A DNA stretch of 64,000 nt from Dysidea avara (GCF_963678975.1 NC_089282.1:62001-126000), one strand, 5' to 3'; shown: positions 33,347 to 47,400, numbered from the stretch's first letter. Notes: a model not told the origin generated them from the letters alone. A program made the numbers and translations.

Positions 33347-33658
33347 CAAGGGGGTGGCACTCCAATATTAATATATCCTGTACTCCAATCTTCGTCCTCA
33401 GTCAAAGTGGTCAAACTCGAAAAATAAGCCTTGACCTTTGACTTTTACTAAAATTTGCGCTTGTCCCTTGACCAAAATTCTGTATATTTTAGTAAAATTA
33501 CGTTCATGTTGCTATTCTAAAAGTATCAATCGTGGTATACACTTTACGAATCATGCTTGTTCTTTGACCAGCTGCAAAATTCTAGCTTGACTTTTGACTT
33601 TCACTTTGACCGAGGACAAAGATCGGAGTACAGGATATATTGAAGTGCCACCCCCTTG
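33347..33658. mobile_element. 312-bp MITE with 6-bp duplication AGCTGA
   Basis: Begins CAAGGGGGTGGCACTCCAAT and ends with the inverse (GTGCCACCCCCTTG). AGCTGA occurs directly before (33341-33346) and after (33659-33664). No coding region. Confidence 0.85.
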
Positions 33659-34148
33659 AGCTGAGCAGACAATCAAGGTATTACGGCAAAAGTTGTTCCT
33701 GCGTGCCTTATTAAAGCTGTGAAAAAATCATGTTAGTTTGTTGAAAGCCTTGATATAATAAAATCCACTTTGTTTTATGGCCGCACTATTAAGAAACTTT
33801 TGGTAATAGGATGGCCATCGTGGTCTCACAGGTGGCTGCGCATATTAATGAGGTACATATTATAATGTGTTCTATATCTTGATATTTGGCATTCAAAGAA
33901 CAGCCACTAGTATTATTAATGCCTATACTGTGCATCAGTATAGTCGCACATGTCTGAGGTACATGTAATTGTTTTAACTTCTTAATGATGGTTTACTCTC
34001 TCAATATATTTGTCTCCATGGCATGATACAAAGTGGAGTATAAACATATAGTTATTTCTTGGAACCAGCCTTTTTTCTTTTCCAAAATACTAAGTGATCA
34101 TTTAAGTGTAGTAAAAACCTTATTGTTAGCTGGGTTAAGTAATCATTT

Positions 34149-34777
34149 GTGACTGAATTTGACAAAACAAGGCTTCGACGCACAAAGCTTTGTTAGGAGA
34201 TATGGCGGTTTTAAGGAATCATTGTGCAATAACTTCCCAGTGCCTACAGCTGTGCAAACAAAATTTGCACCAATTGTTCATCTGTTCACTAGCTATCACT
34301 GAGTGGGTGTATACATTTCTGATACCCAAAATTTGCCTTGTTTTGAGCAGCTTTTTTCGAGCGGGTAATAATATCACAGGTGGTAGTAATAGGGTGGGAG
34401 GGTGGGGGTGGATGGTGGTCTTAATATACGGGTATAAAATGAAGTAAGAAGACGATTGGAATCCAGAGGCCAAGTTTGGGCTCTCCATGGCCCTCCATGG
34501 CCCTCAAATTACTCCAAATTGACTGAGAACACTATTGGCGAGCTCTCTGTGAAGTCCCAGCTCACTACACACCGTTATCACAAAGCCATGGCCATTTAAT
34601 GGTGCCAATCTCACACTCGTGGCTTTGACAGGGTCGGAAGAAAGCTGCTACAGAAGCCAGTGCTGAAGGAAGTACAGTGCGAAATATGATAGTGTATTAG
34701 ACCAGCAATCCATTTCTGGTAAAATCGTAAGTTTGATTTTGTGTATGTTGAAGCCTTGTTATATGAAATCCGGTCAC
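34149..34777. mobile_element. MITE with GTGAC(T/C)GAAT ends
   Basis: Left GTGACTGAATTTGACAAAAC and right ATATGAAATCCGGTCAC, with matching AAGGCTTCGAC / GAAGCCTT inner arms. Internal frames (34190-34447, 34219-34488) have no known motif and are taken as chance. Confidence 0.6.
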
Positions 34778-34885
34778 ATTTAAAGTTTCCAGTTCTTGTT
34801 AGGTTCGGTAATCATCCAAAGGCTGCAGCACGTGTTGCTGTCAGACCTTCAGTGCTGGTTACTGTAAAGTGCTAATAATAATAAT

Positions 34886-35872
34886 AGCTATTTTAAAAAT
34901 TAAAAATTTCAAAAGGAAGTAGGAATTGGTATAATATACATGCTACAAAAAGTAAGGAAACAAGCTCAAAAATGTTACAGCTGAAATGAGAAATGATCCA
35001 ACAGTAAAAAGTAAGGAAGCAAGATTAGACGACTACTTGCTATAATGAGACACACTTTAATCCCTACTGTTGGCTAGCATCTTGAAATGAGACCATCAAA
35101 TTAGCCCAAAGTAGAGATTAAAGTCAGCGTTGTAAGTGGGCCGGGTCATCCGGATTATCTGGGTCATTTGGGTCACATTTTGTTCTGGTCAAGTGGGTCT
35201 TATCCACTTCACTGAATATCTGGGTCTGACCCGGATGAGATCACGTGTGACTATAAGTTAACAAGCTCGATTGTATTGATGGAAATGCAGTTGTAAACAC
35301 TCAAGAAACCTACGTGGAGCCACACCCACCATTCAGGAATCTGCTTTGCTGTCTGTGCAGGGTATGTAGAGCCACACCCACTTATCGGAATTGTACCAGC
35401 TGTGCTCTGTGGGCATGCATGCATCACCAGATCCGTGTTGCTACTTGAAATGTAGGTAGCTGAGCCACCCCCACTTGATAATACGTACGTGGAGCCACAC
35501 CCATGTGATAATACGTAGCTACTCACTTCTTGCAGACGATTATTTCTATAGTGTAAAAAAATGTAGGGCTGACTAGTGGAACTTGTGGACTTTTATTCTA
35601 GCTCTTGGGGCACACTTCTATTTTAGGTCACATGCGGGTCAGATCCGGGTCCCATCCAGATTACTATTCGGTCAAACTGGTCAACAGTACTGACCCACTT
35701 ACAACGCTGATTAAAGTGTGTCTTGTTTTAGTGAGTAGTCGTCTAATCTTGTTTCCTTACTTTTTACTGCTGGATCATTTCTCATTTCAGTTGTAACATT
35801 TTGAGCTTGTTCCTTAGCATGTATATCATACTAACCCCTACTTCCTTTAAAATTTTTAATTTTTTAAATAGC
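34886..35872. mobile_element. Foldback element with long arms
   Basis: Left arm (34891-35118) and right arm (35717-35870) are inverse over well over 100 bp, including AAGCAAGATTAGACGACTAC and its complement. The centre is occupied by a second, separate element (35125-35709). Confidence 0.8.
35125..35709. mobile_element. hAT-type MITE nested in the foldback element
   Basis: Begins CAGCGTTGTAAGTGGG and ends with the inverse. It is flanked by a perfect 8-bp duplication ATTAAAGT (35117-35124 and 35710-35717), the length made by hAT transposases. Both ends contain GGGTC/GACCC-rich repeats. It is non-coding. Confidence 0.88.
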
Positions 35873-36009
35873 TAGTTTGTTTACTTTTTTTGTCTAGCTA
35901 GCTAGCTAGCTATATTATACTCTTTTTGTTGTATAGACATCACTTGAAGCAGCTATTTTTACTTCGTATGTAATAATCGCCTCTAAAAATAGTTATCATT
36001 TTGTCTTAA

Positions 36010-36697
36010 GGTTACGGTATAGTCACGGGCAATCATTCAAAATTTTGAATGCCTATCGATTCTTTTTGAAAAGCCCATAAAACCAGGCTAGCAGCGTGAA
36101 AAGTTTTAAATGAAGATGAAGCCCTTCATATTTAATGTTTTTATGTAGTTACAGTGCAGTACAATTTGTTGTAGTAACACAAGTAAGCCAGCCCGTACAT
36201 CGCTCAGCCCAGCTGTCACTACCATGTTTTTCCGCCGCCAAATACAGCAAAAGCTGTAGGCTCTATTGGCATTTCTGGGGCATAGTGATACTGTATATTA
36301 AATTTATTAGGTCATGTGGAAGCGTTTTTGGCGTGTTTCTTCCCAGTGACTCAGATACAAGCTTTCAAAGAGCTTGTTTCACTCGAAAATACTACTAAAA
36401 GTTCAATAAAACGTCTATGCAACCAGTAACTTTAAAAATTGCTTCCACAGGACCTAGATATTTTAGTTGTTTAGTCACTTGTGTTGAAATTATAAGGATT
36501 CAGTAATCTGTTAGTCTGGTTTTTGGCGGCGCGTTTTTATAAAACATCGCTCTATTGTGGACCACACGCCCAAGAACAGTCATTGTTCTGCAGTGTATTG
36601 CTAACACAACACAGTTGTTGAAATTATTTATCCCTGCTTGGTTTAAAGCAGGTTTTGTAATTTGTTCTGTCCACACATTTTAAACTATTCCGTAACC
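36010..36697. mobile_element. TTAA-flanked inverted-repeat element
   Basis: TTAA at 36006-36009 and 36698-36701 flank ends GGTTACGGTATAG and CTATTCCGTAACC. TTAA duplications occur with piggyBac and Kolobok elements. The 688-bp interior has no recognisable transposase. Confidence 0.7.
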
Positions 36698-36709
36698 TTA
36701 AGCTATTAG

Positions 36710-36872
36710 TACCGTATAGCCTAAATATTTTGAGGGGCAAATATTTCAAGATTGAGCAATGTTGCAAAAAATAAAATTTTGGGAGTGTTTGCAAATCTGC
36801 AAAAAAAAATTTTTTAGCAACATTGCTCAACCTCGAAATATTTGCCCCTCGAAATATTTAGGCTATACAGTA
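36710..36872. mobile_element. Palindromic MITE (GCCTAAATATTT family)
   Basis: ACCGTATAGCCTAAATATTT and AAATATTTAGGCTATACAGT close a near-complete palindrome with GAGGGGCAAATATTTC and GAGCAATGTTGC arms. A partial relative is at 22731. Confidence 0.8.
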
Positions 36873-37578
36873 TTACAGCAACTGTTAAAGGCTTCAACTG
36901 CATTTCTAATGGCCTAAATGTTGATTATTTTACAGTAAAACATCGCTGGAGAGCCCACCATTAAGAGTGGAACCCTCGCTTTTAGGAGTCTGGATCCCGA
37001 GGTGGATCTGCCCCTCAAAGGCATTATTAGCTAACTATTTCACAAAAAGCTAAACTGGTGACTACCCATCATTAATAAATAATGCTGGAGACAACTCATT
37101 GGGTGCTACACCCGTTCTCCCTCGCCTTACGCACACGTATTCACACTTCGTTAAAATCACGTATTTGGGTTGTGATGCGCACCAGAGACAGGTTGTGACA
37201 GAGAAGCGAATGATTGATGAAAGCAAACAGCATTTGGAAGTGGACAGAATGTAATAGATTCATGAATCCATTGTCACTATCTTAGCTGTCTGAAATTTCT
37301 GGAGCCTTACGCCTAGCGCAACCGGGTCTTACAGCAGGCAGGCAGGCAGGCAGGCAGGCAGATGAAATCCAGGTGAATTTTGAAAATTTTAAAACTCACT
37401 GTACATTGAAACATTTGACTTTTCACTTTGCTTAACCAGGGTACAGCATCATTACAGCAGTACTACTGTATTCCAGGTGGTTTTTTCTGATAAAAACTTA
37501 TTGCAAGGCCATTTTTTAAGGTGCGTAAATCCACGAAACCGTATGATTTCTTACCAATCCCCACTATACAGTACTATC

Positions 37579-39101
37579 ATACTGTACAAGGGGTGGTCAC
37601 TACCAATAGTCCTGTAGAACCATGGATCAAGGTTTTTGATCAACGAAAATACACCTTGATCACTTGATTTTGCCTTAAAAACAGCCTTGATTGTTGATAG
37701 TTTAGCACATATTTTCGTAAATTCTCATTTAGTTTGCGAGCTAGCTTAAGGGGGCACGCTACTAATTCCTATGGCTTCATATACAAATCCTACTGATCTG
37801 TGCTTGCTTTCCATCCCCTTTTGTATCAGATGTGTTTGTGGTACTTAAATCACCATCTCCAGTTAGAAGTACTGGCTATAATACTCAGTTTAGTATTATT
37901 TTTAGACCTAAGGGATTTGGATCTAGTCTCACAGGTGTAGTTCTATGCTTCTTAAACTTTGTCATCTGCTACCTAAGTATATTTGTAACAAAACTATGGA
38001 AGTGATTTTTTGAAGCACTCGATCAAAAGAGCTATAGAACTCTCTAAATTTCTATGAAAAACAGTGGTCTCCTCTTTTGAAGCCATAGTGGTCATATCTA
38101 AACATTTATTTCCATACTTTTAAAGATAATACTGTTACAAGTCACTACGAGAATTTTTGGGGAGTTTCACAATTAGCTGTAGGAGGAGAATCAATTTTAG
38201 TGTTAAAATTACAGTGTTTTGTAACCACGGCATACCGTATAGCTGGTAATTTTCGAAAGGTTTTTATTTTTGGATATTTCGAAGAGGCCCTTCTCTTCAA
38301 AAATAAATTCCCACGTCCGGTTGTTTTTCGAAAATAAATTCCCACAAGTGAAAGCAACCGTCTAACTTTTGGTGATTCGTTCGTGTATTCCTCGAGTTTT
38401 AGCTCAGTATTGCTGATGATAATGGGTAAACTGTATCATTACTGTACCAATAACCAGAAAACAGGTGATCCAGAATGGTAATTGATGCCGTCTGCTCTAC
38501 AATCTATGGTGATTAGGATACTATGAGCTAGCTATGATTGAGCGTGAACGTGCCAGTGAGTTCACTCCACCCGAGACTCCCTCAGTCTTCTCTCCAGTGT
38601 ACAGGAATGGGGATTATTCCATCAGTAAGTCAGTTTTCGGCAAACATTTACGCATCTTCATAATTTATGAAACAATTTTCCGTTTATTTGAAATCCATCC
38701 GGACTTCGAAATATGCACTCTTCGAAATTAAAATCTTTCAAAATTCATATTTTGCTTCTTGTACAAAAATTTCTGTTTCGAAAATAACCCGCTATACGGT
38801 AGTATGCACACACTTCAGAGGATTTCACTCAGATTTGCACTAAACAGAACTTCAATGTCTCAACTAAAACATGTTTTATTCATCAGGTAGAGAACAGTGT
38901 CTGTGTTGGTTTTACAACTTCATATGAAACACATAATTTTATTCACGGAAGCTAGTTGCTTGCCCCCTTAATCACCACTTTCTAGGACATCTTGATTGCT
39001 TGATTCAGTACTAATTTACCCCTTGATCGTTTGATTTTATTTTGATCCCGGTCACAGATGGTTCTACAGAACTATTGGTAGTGACTACCCCTTGCTGTAT
39101 G
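37579..39101. mobile_element. 1.5-kb inverted-repeat element containing a second MITE
   Basis: Left CATACTGTACAAGGGGTGGT through TAGTCCTGTAGAACC and right GGTTCTACAGAACTATTGGT through TACCCCTTGCTGTATG are inverse. It contains another element at 38235-38799. Confidence 0.7.
38235..38799. mobile_element. TA-flanked MITE
   Basis: CCGTATAGCTGGTAATTTTC at the left and the inverse near 38780-38799, with TA on both sides. The interior 38534-38630 reads ERASEFTPPETPSVFSPVY in one frame; I cannot assign it. Confidence 0.65.
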
Positions 39102-40014
39102 ATAATAAATAATAATTACACTTTTGATTTATGATAGTGTCAGCCATTAAAATGTAGCACATTTCTTGTGTCCACACACCTCGATACATCAATATAATAT
39201 TATCATGATACACTACAATGTAATTTTGTATCGATATGTATCTTGGCCTCAATGTACGTACGATCGATATGCGATATATCGATATATTGTTGCATCTCAT
39301 TACATAGTGTACTGACCCTCTAACCCAGCATTAGGGTTAGTGTATTAGTGTACCCAAGACTGCTTTCTTTCTCAGCCTCAAAACATGTGCACAGGATTAA
39401 GTAGTGAAATGAAAAAGGTTAACCAGTAGTGAAACAAGATAATTAATGATAGTAGCAATGTCTTCACTGACATGTTATCAACACCATCTATTCAATGCCA
39501 TAGTATTACACAATATATTAAGGGGCGTGGCTCAATGCCATGTCTTGCTTTTCTATAGTAAAGCTGCAGCTGATTATTGCAGCTAAATCATTAAGGGGCG
39601 TGGTCACCTAGATTTGATCATTAAGGGACGTGGTAATGTGTTCTGATCACATTTAAGGGTATTATCCCTTGTGATCGCTTTGTAAGTTCATTATAATTAC
39701 GTAGTTTTGTAGTGTCTAATTATGTGCTGCTCTAAGGGAAGTGTAGATACAAAAGTTAATGCCTTGGTGTAGTTCTCCATGAAGAAGAAGTCACTGGCAA
39801 CCACTTAATTGAAGACAAAGAAAAGGCAAAGTGCAGACACTCATCGGAACCACATGCTATCCATGAGTTTGTTATTGTGTTTTGCTCTAAAACCAGTTCA
39901 ATTTGATTAGTTGCTTCATGGTTCGGAACCAGCACACATATAAATAGGGCTAGGGTTAGGGTGTGCATTGGTTAGGGTGTGCATTGTGCATGAATACACG
40001 GCCAGTATTCAGTA

Positions 40015-40170
40015 GTATCATTACAGTAGTTGGCTATCATTACAATAGTTGGCTATCATTACAGTAGTTGGCTATCATTACACTAGTTGGCTATCATTAC
40101 AATAGTTGGCTATCATTACAGTAGTTGGCTATCATTACACTAGTTGGCTATCATTACAGTAGTTGGCTCG
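40015..40170. repeat. 20-bp tandem repeat
   Basis: About eight copies of TATCATTACAGTAGTTGGC, alternating AGTAG, AATAG and CTAG. Confidence 0.9.
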
Positions 40171-41432
40171 ATTTTTTTAATCTAAAAAAGTGGGTTGGTT
40201 TGGTCCATGGAACAACTAATCAAGTTGACAAGGCTAAAAAGTTTGTTATTATGGTATGAAATGGAACCGCTGCTTCATTGGCCTCTAGTCTTGCAACTGT
40301 GGTCAGACAGACAGGCAGGCAAGGCAAGGCAGGCAGATCAACATTTAAATATTCAATATCTAAGTATTTCAATGTCAGATTTGATGTTACCCTATTCTGT
40401 AAAAGTGGTAGGATATTTCTAAGGTGGGACACTACTACCTCACTGTATCTGTGGTTGGACCGATAATGGCAAATGATATGGGCCATGTTGTTTTGGCTCA
40501 ACACATGCACTGTAAGAGGTGGACTCTTCTTTGTGTTCCAATTATTTAACTTGTAGTATAGAGTTGATCATTAGTGGTCCAGTCCAATCATTTCTGGCAA
40601 CCATATTTGGTCAACTTTGGTCATCCAAAAGTACCTGTCCAGATAAATTGTCCGGCTTAACAATTCGCCTTAGCGTATTTTAGTTCTACCTGATTTTCAC
40701 ATGAATAGCTACACAAGGTTAAGTCATGACTACATTCTGGATGACTTGCAATATTACATTATCAGAAACTTACACAGGGCAGTAACTATTTGCCTGTATC
40801 ACCTTATCAACAAGGTGAGCTATTGGCCTATATGGTTGCTCTCAGGATTCACAAGTTTCAATGCAACGTAAATGGCTCACTTGTTGAACTGTAAATCTTG
40901 GAAACTAAGTCATTCAACTCATGAATCATGCATAAAGAACAGCTGTGGCTGCCTACAGTGTGAGAACGTAGCCACCTACTGATGATAATCAGTTATAAAT
41001 TATAATCATTCATTACTCACACATTTGTACATGTAGCATGCATGACTGTACGACTACTCTATTATGATCTCATGCAACACTAACATATGTTTGGAGCTAG
41101 TGGCTTAATCAAATAGAGCCATTATATTTAGTTGTGAACAAAACTACCAAATTTTCTATTCTTCTTTAAGCACTTCTATTGAATAAGTACTGAAGCCTTT
41201 TGTTTGGGAGCAAGGTAAAGCCTAAGAACTATTTCTATCTCAGAATTTTTACAGCATAGATACATCACTTCATACCCTATTAGGTTTCAAGGCTGGCTTT
41301 TCCATCTGACTACAGTGTACAAAGTGCTAACGATTATTCAAATAGTGTGTTAACGAATTGAATAGTGTCATGCTGACCAAACAGTCAAATATCCGAATAA
41401 TCGTTTCAGCACTAATCACTGTACCTTGATGA

Positions 41433-41930
41433 CTACTATTATTAACGGTAAAACCTATATGCAGAGCGGTAGTGTATGGGATGGTTACTATTATTAACTG
41501 TAAAACCTATATATAGAGCAGTAGTGTATGGGATGATTACTATTATTAACTGTAAAACCTATATATAGAGCAGTAGTGCATGGGATGGTTACTATTATTA
41601 ACTGTAAAACCTATATGCAGAGCAGTAGTGTACAGGACAGTTACTATTATTAACTGTAAAACCTATATGCAGAGCAGTAGTGTATGGGAAAGTTACTATT
41701 ATTAACTGTAAAACCTATATGCAGAGCGGTAGTGTATGGGATGGTTACTATTATTAACTGTAAAACCTATATATAGAGCAGTAGTGTATGGGATGGTTAC
41801 TATAGAGCAGTAGTATATAGAGAGCAGCAGTGTATGGGATGGGTACTATTATAAAATCTATATAGAGAGCAGCAGTGTATGGGATGGGTACTATTATAAA
41901 ATCTATATAGAGAGCAGCAGTGTATGGGGA
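41433..41930. repeat. 52-bp tandem repeat
   Basis: About eight copies of a unit with ATTAACTGTAAAACCTATAT and GCAGTAGTGTATGGGATGGT, shortening at the right end into units of about 46 bp. Confidence 0.88.
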
Positions 41931-42287
41931 GAGTTCACTCTTTTATACATTAACCAAACTTAGTCAACCCATTATAAATATTCAGATCAATTTTGGTTCT
42001 AATTTGGTCGGACTAAAATTTCCACGGTTGCCTGGATACACATCACATTAAAGTAGATTGTACCATGCCTTCATATATCTACAAAGGTACGACAGCAGGA
42101 ACTATTGTGCTTGTTAATTAGACATTAACATTGGGGTTACCTCATACCAGTGTATATCTTAAAGGTGTGTGGGAATTCCCTTGTGATAGGATTAATCAGT
42201 TCCAGCTTTTTTTATGCTGAAACAATTTTAATAAGAAGACCACTTAGTTTCTGCAAGCATAGCCCATGTGATGCTAATACTCAAATC

Positions 42288-42521
42288 CAGTGAACCCTCA
42301 GTTATCCAAACCCCAGTGTGTCTCATGCAATAATAAATAAAAGTGTTCAGATAAGTGAATTGTTCAGATAACTGAAGCCCATACATTTATATACAGAGCT
42401 CTGTTGAAATACTCTAATAGAATATACACTTGTACTCAAAATACTCTAATAGAACAGTCATTTCAGCTTCAGATAAACAAAGATACGGATAAACGAGAGT
42501 CAGATAACTGAGGATATACTG
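42288..42521. mobile_element. pogo/Tigger-like MITE, copy 2
   Basis: CAGTGAACCCTCAGTTATCC at the left; AGTCAGATAACTGAGGATA at the right. A close relative at 48717-48901 shares the interior AGTGAATTGTTCAGATAACT. Confidence 0.7.
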
Positions 42522-43324
42522 TAATTTGTATCACAAACTTTGGATTGTTGGAGAGTACTGTATGAGTATTATTGACATTAAGATTTCAACAAGTTTGATT
42601 TTGAAATTAGAATGGCTGAAAATGTGGTCTCTAAACAATGGTGGATCTAGGATTTTTAAAAGGGGGTTTCTGAAAGTTGGTATAGCTGAATAAGACATCT
42701 GATGAAATTTCTCCAGAAAATTTTAAGATTTTAGAAGCTCTGAGATCGGATTTAGGCTATTTTTAGTTACCAATAGAATAAATCCAATGTTTTAAACTGT
42801 AAATACTATAGCTAAATATAGGACAAATATGGTGACTACAAGCTGTAGCTTTGATTGCTCTATTAGAGTAGTTACATGACTGCTCCATTAGAGTATCTCG
42901 ATCGTTTTTAATGCAGTGGGAGATGAAAAGTGAAGTGTTGCTGAGGGTTTAATAGCTATATATGGTGTTAGTTAAGTACAACTGCGTGCATGCTACAGTG
43001 GTATATAGTTGTTTGCTATGACAAATTGTCAGTGCAACAATGTTTACTTATGTATTTATACTGCCACTGAACTAAATTTAAAAGGGTGTTTCTGTTGAAA
43101 CCCCAGAAACCCATCTAGATCCGCCACTGCTAAATGTCTTAGTACATAGGCCTTGAGGCTGTACATAACAAGCACCTTAGCACCACTCTGAGCCACATTT
43201 CTGGAAAGATCAAAATACTCTAATAGAGCAGTCAGCTGTACTCATTATACAACTAGCATTAGTAGTTTCATTCAGAACTGCCCCCAAGGAACTCCCCTAG
43301 AAAAATTTGGCTTCATACACAGAA

Positions 43325-43425
43325 AAAGAGTGTTGATCAACTCCCAGTACACCATCGATCAACTCCCAGTACATCATCCATAAACTCCCAGTACATCATC
43401 CATCAACTCCCAGTACATTCAGCAA
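43325..43425. repeat. 22-bp tandem repeat
   Basis: Four to five copies of CAACTCCCAGTACATCATCC. Confidence 0.85.
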
Positions 43426-44412
43426 CTCCAGAACTAGAGTCTGCTACAGCTACTAACAGCCTTCTTGTTGTTGCTATGGCTGTGATCTTCCAGCCTTACT
43501 AAAAGGGCCACACAATGGTAGTCGAACTACATATATGTGTTCTAAAGCGATAACACTGACCATATATAGATGAACGCTCTTCCCGACTTACAGTGGAATG
43601 CATTCACTGTTATAGCAGCTTACAGCGTTTACTAGCAGATATTGGCTCCTAGCAGTTTAATATAGAGTTTAATTTGCAGTATTCAGCCTTTATTAACTAT
43701 AGTTAGCTCTAACATATAATAACATGCAGAAAATGCATTGAGTGTTTTGGGGTGAAGATGAAACAATTTTTATTATGCCTGAGGGTTCTGAAAATGATCG
43801 TTAAGAGTTATGAATTTTTGACCAGGAAAGATGTAAATTTGCAAGCTGAAATTCTGAATACAAATATTTATAATTCTGAATACAAATATTTATAATTCTG
43901 AAGATGAATATTTATAAGCAAATGCAGATAGTAGTATCTCACAGCCATTCGACATATAACTTGGGAAGATTGTGAAGGATTGCTTTAGTGGGGTAAAGTG
44001 GCTGTGAACTGTTCAGTCTGTTTCTTGTTTTGTTTTATTAATTTCTTTATTTCATCGCAAGTGCTGGAGGTCTGTGTCCCTCAGCATAAGTGTGTTTGAA
44101 AAATTGAGCCATTTTTTGGCCATGTGACTGCATGACTGAAGGATAAACTGCAGTGCTATTAGCTAACAGGAACTTACGTAACTATAAGTTCACATACCAT
44201 TGAGGCCTCACAAATGCATACTATCAATGTGTATACACTGCAATCATAAAGGGCACAGTGCTCTACATGGTAGACCCCCTTGCAGTGTTCCTAGATTTTA
44301 GCTTGTTTGGATAATTGTTTCATTACATTATACAGGTGGGCTTTAATAAGATTACATATGCAAGGGTCCCTCACTTTCTTAGTGTTATATATAAGCAAAT
44401 GTAATTGAAATG

Positions 44413-47400
44413 TTAGGATCTGCTGCTGTATATGGCATACTCACAATTGATAGTTACTATGTTGTTTATGTTTCTAAGGAGAATCATGTGATGCTAACTG
44501 GTTTAATACACACCATCAGAAATGCGCACGTAAGTCCCTGTCTGTTTATGGTTACATGTAATATACAAGTAGAACTGAAACAAATACTAATTCTCGGAGA
44601 GTACTCGTTAAGGATTTGGTACTCAGATAGTAAAATTGGTACTTGAGTACTCGTTAAGATCACGTGACCCAGCTCACATGATGTATTTGTCATCAGGGAG
44701 TGACACAATGAAAGCTATAGAGTTTTGATTAGCATTTTTTTTGTCAGGGACACTAACATCAATACTTTAATATAGTGTGTGTGTATCATTGTTGTTACTT
44801 GAAAAGCTGTAAACTGTTTAAGGTTGGTACAAAACATGTCAAATGGGTATGACTACAAATAGCTAGTATTCGTGAGTACTCGATCGTTAACTCTAGAGAG
44901 TACTCGAATACTATGATCGTTTCAGCCCCATATACAAGTATGTGCATTATCAGCTGCTTAGAGTAGTCCCTGTCTGTATAGGTGTTAAACAGGACACTTA
45001 TATAATATGGACACTTGGTAATGATCCTAAATTGTGTTCTTTAGCACATGAATTGACTTGGACACCTTGATAATTAGAATTTAAAATTATACTGTATAGT
45101 CCCTTATATAGCTATGGGCTATGCCACATGATTACCTGCTGTATTCAAACATTTTAGGGCACCATTAGCTACAAGGATGGATCACATGATCTCATTGTTC
45201 CATTTGATATGACTAGCCAGCTGGCTAATAGTCGTCATGGCGATCATGTGTCTTTTCATATAGTGCTAGATAACTATGGTTACTGTAAAGCAACTCAAAT
45301 ACATGTGATTCCCTCATCTTCTCATGTGATCCCCAGTAACTATATTATAGGCACAGTGTGCTCTAATAAGGGACATGGAGTGATTACAAGACATGATAAT
45401 GGAGAAGATGTCAGTGTAAATTTGTTCCAGTTGTTGTTCTAATTAATGCACACAGGTGTTCTATGATTGTTCTAGTGTAGAATTGTCTAATGGGGACTGT
45501 GTACGGTTCCTATTGGATGGAAAAAGTGTGGCTACTAACATCACCACAATACCAGAGGTAAACCACCAGTAATCATGGTGACCACTTGTTGCCATGGTAA
45601 CCAGTGCATGTTATAGGCAGGTATCAATTTGGGAGTTGTCACTAAACCAGCCAATCAGAAGGTAGTACGGTTTATAATGTCTGTGTTGTGTATAAATTGG
45701 TTACTAGGAGATGGGAAAGTTAGTTAGTGAAGTTATGGGAGCAGGTTGTGAAGAGGTCAGTTTCCATGATGTCCAGAATAGGCCAACCCTTCTCCGTGGA
45801 GATGTTGTAACATTTTATCATCCAGGTAACCATGATAACTGACATAAATGGTGATAATATTGTTAGCAGGGTCATGTGCCAATCATGTGATACTACACAC
45901 CCTAGTGGAACAACTAAACAAGTCAATCCCTCGTCATGTGGTATAAATACTGCAATTTGATTGGCTAGTTTCCATTCTGTCTGCTAGGGCAAGGTAACAG
46001 AGGTATTGGATAGTGGTTACTATGGTTATGTCAGCTACAATGAAGGAACATTACCATTTCATGGGCATCAAATCGTCAACAAGGGCTGGGTGGGTGTGGC
46101 TAATTACATCATTGTTCATCACACACTCACCATCCATTTGACAGACCTTCTGAAACTTGAGCAAATGTGTTAGGCTAGCAATGGTATCTAGCTGGTAAAT
46201 GTTTTAAGACTGCTGGTATATAACAATCATTACTACTCATCAGCAGTGTGCTTTACTTTGGGGGGGGTATCTAATTGTAAGGCACCACTTCATAGCTCCA
46301 TGGCAACACAACCACCCAGCCTTCAGATAAGTGTTTATTTCTGAAAGAAAAGTTCTCATTTGCAACCTCCTGTATGCATGCACCTGAATGTAAACATAAT
46401 GGCGAAGTAAAGGGCTCACAGGAGTGTTGCCTATTCCCAGCATGACAACCACATTGCCAATCTTAAAGGAGTTACTTGCTGGTCAATTGATAATGCCATT
46501 TTCACATAAGTTTGGCCACATTGTTGGATAAATAGATTGTTGATCAAGTGGTTAAAATACATCAATGACATCATTGTTTATTGCATCATTGTTTACCATT
46601 TCAGGCACCAAGTGTGGGGGAAGAAGTGATGTTCAGCGTTGCCAATAGTGATGAAGAAGCCATAAGAATATCACATCCATCCCCCTCTATTCTGCAAAAT
46701 GATTGGCTGGACGGTGTTGTTAGGTGAGTAACCATAATTACCATATTCCTTGGGCTATCCCATTGATATAGGGATGGATACAAAATTAGCTATCTTAGTG
46801 ACCAAGATGAATGCTCTATCAAAATAAGACATAATAAAAACTATGATATTGGAGATCATGTCACCTTCCAAATAGTAGGAGGAGCTGCCTGTAACATCAT
46901 TGTGGGTGGAGCTACAGCCAGCTCAGAAGATATGACATCATGTCGTGTAAGTATGCCAATGTGTCCTTATTGACTCACAATGGAGCTCCTTCCCTTACAG
47001 TAACATTCCCCCTCATAATGGAGCTCCTCTTCTCACAATAGAGCCCCTCCCCTCACATAGAGTCCCTTCCTTCACAATAGAACTCCTCCTCTCACAATGG
47101 AGCTCCTCTTCTCACAATAGAGCCCCTCTCCTCACATAAAGTCCTTTCTAGGGTCCCGCCGATTATGCTGGCATAATAATGAGCATAATAGGTGCCTGAA
47201 AGCATTGAGCATAATGCTAGCATAATAGGCAGAACACTTGTGCATTACCATAAATTCTTGCTTATCAAAATATATATCACAGGAAAAGATCGATATACTC
47301 TAATAGAACAGTCAGAAAATAATAGACAGCTGACTGTTCTATTAGAGTATATCGATCTTTGGATTTTGACAAGCAGGGATTTAGAGTCTATGCTTCAGCA

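Larger units (their letters stand above)
39102..44400. other. Gene-free region with minisatellites and MITEs
   Basis: Apart from the repeats listed separately I see no supported coding or RNA gene in 5.3 kb. Upstream exons or the promoter of the CSDE1-like gene may lie here unrecognised. Confidence 0.45.

Noticed and set aside
34190..34488. Overlapping frames of 85 and 89 codons
   Set aside because: Opposite-strand frames in a MITE interior; low complexity with no conserved domain.
36135..36398. 87-codon plus-strand frame
   Set aside because: It lies in the interior of a TTAA-flanked non-autonomous element and has no recognisable motif.
39700..40510. Small frames near 39756-40510
   Set aside because: Overlap a 20-bp tandem repeat and have no conserved content.
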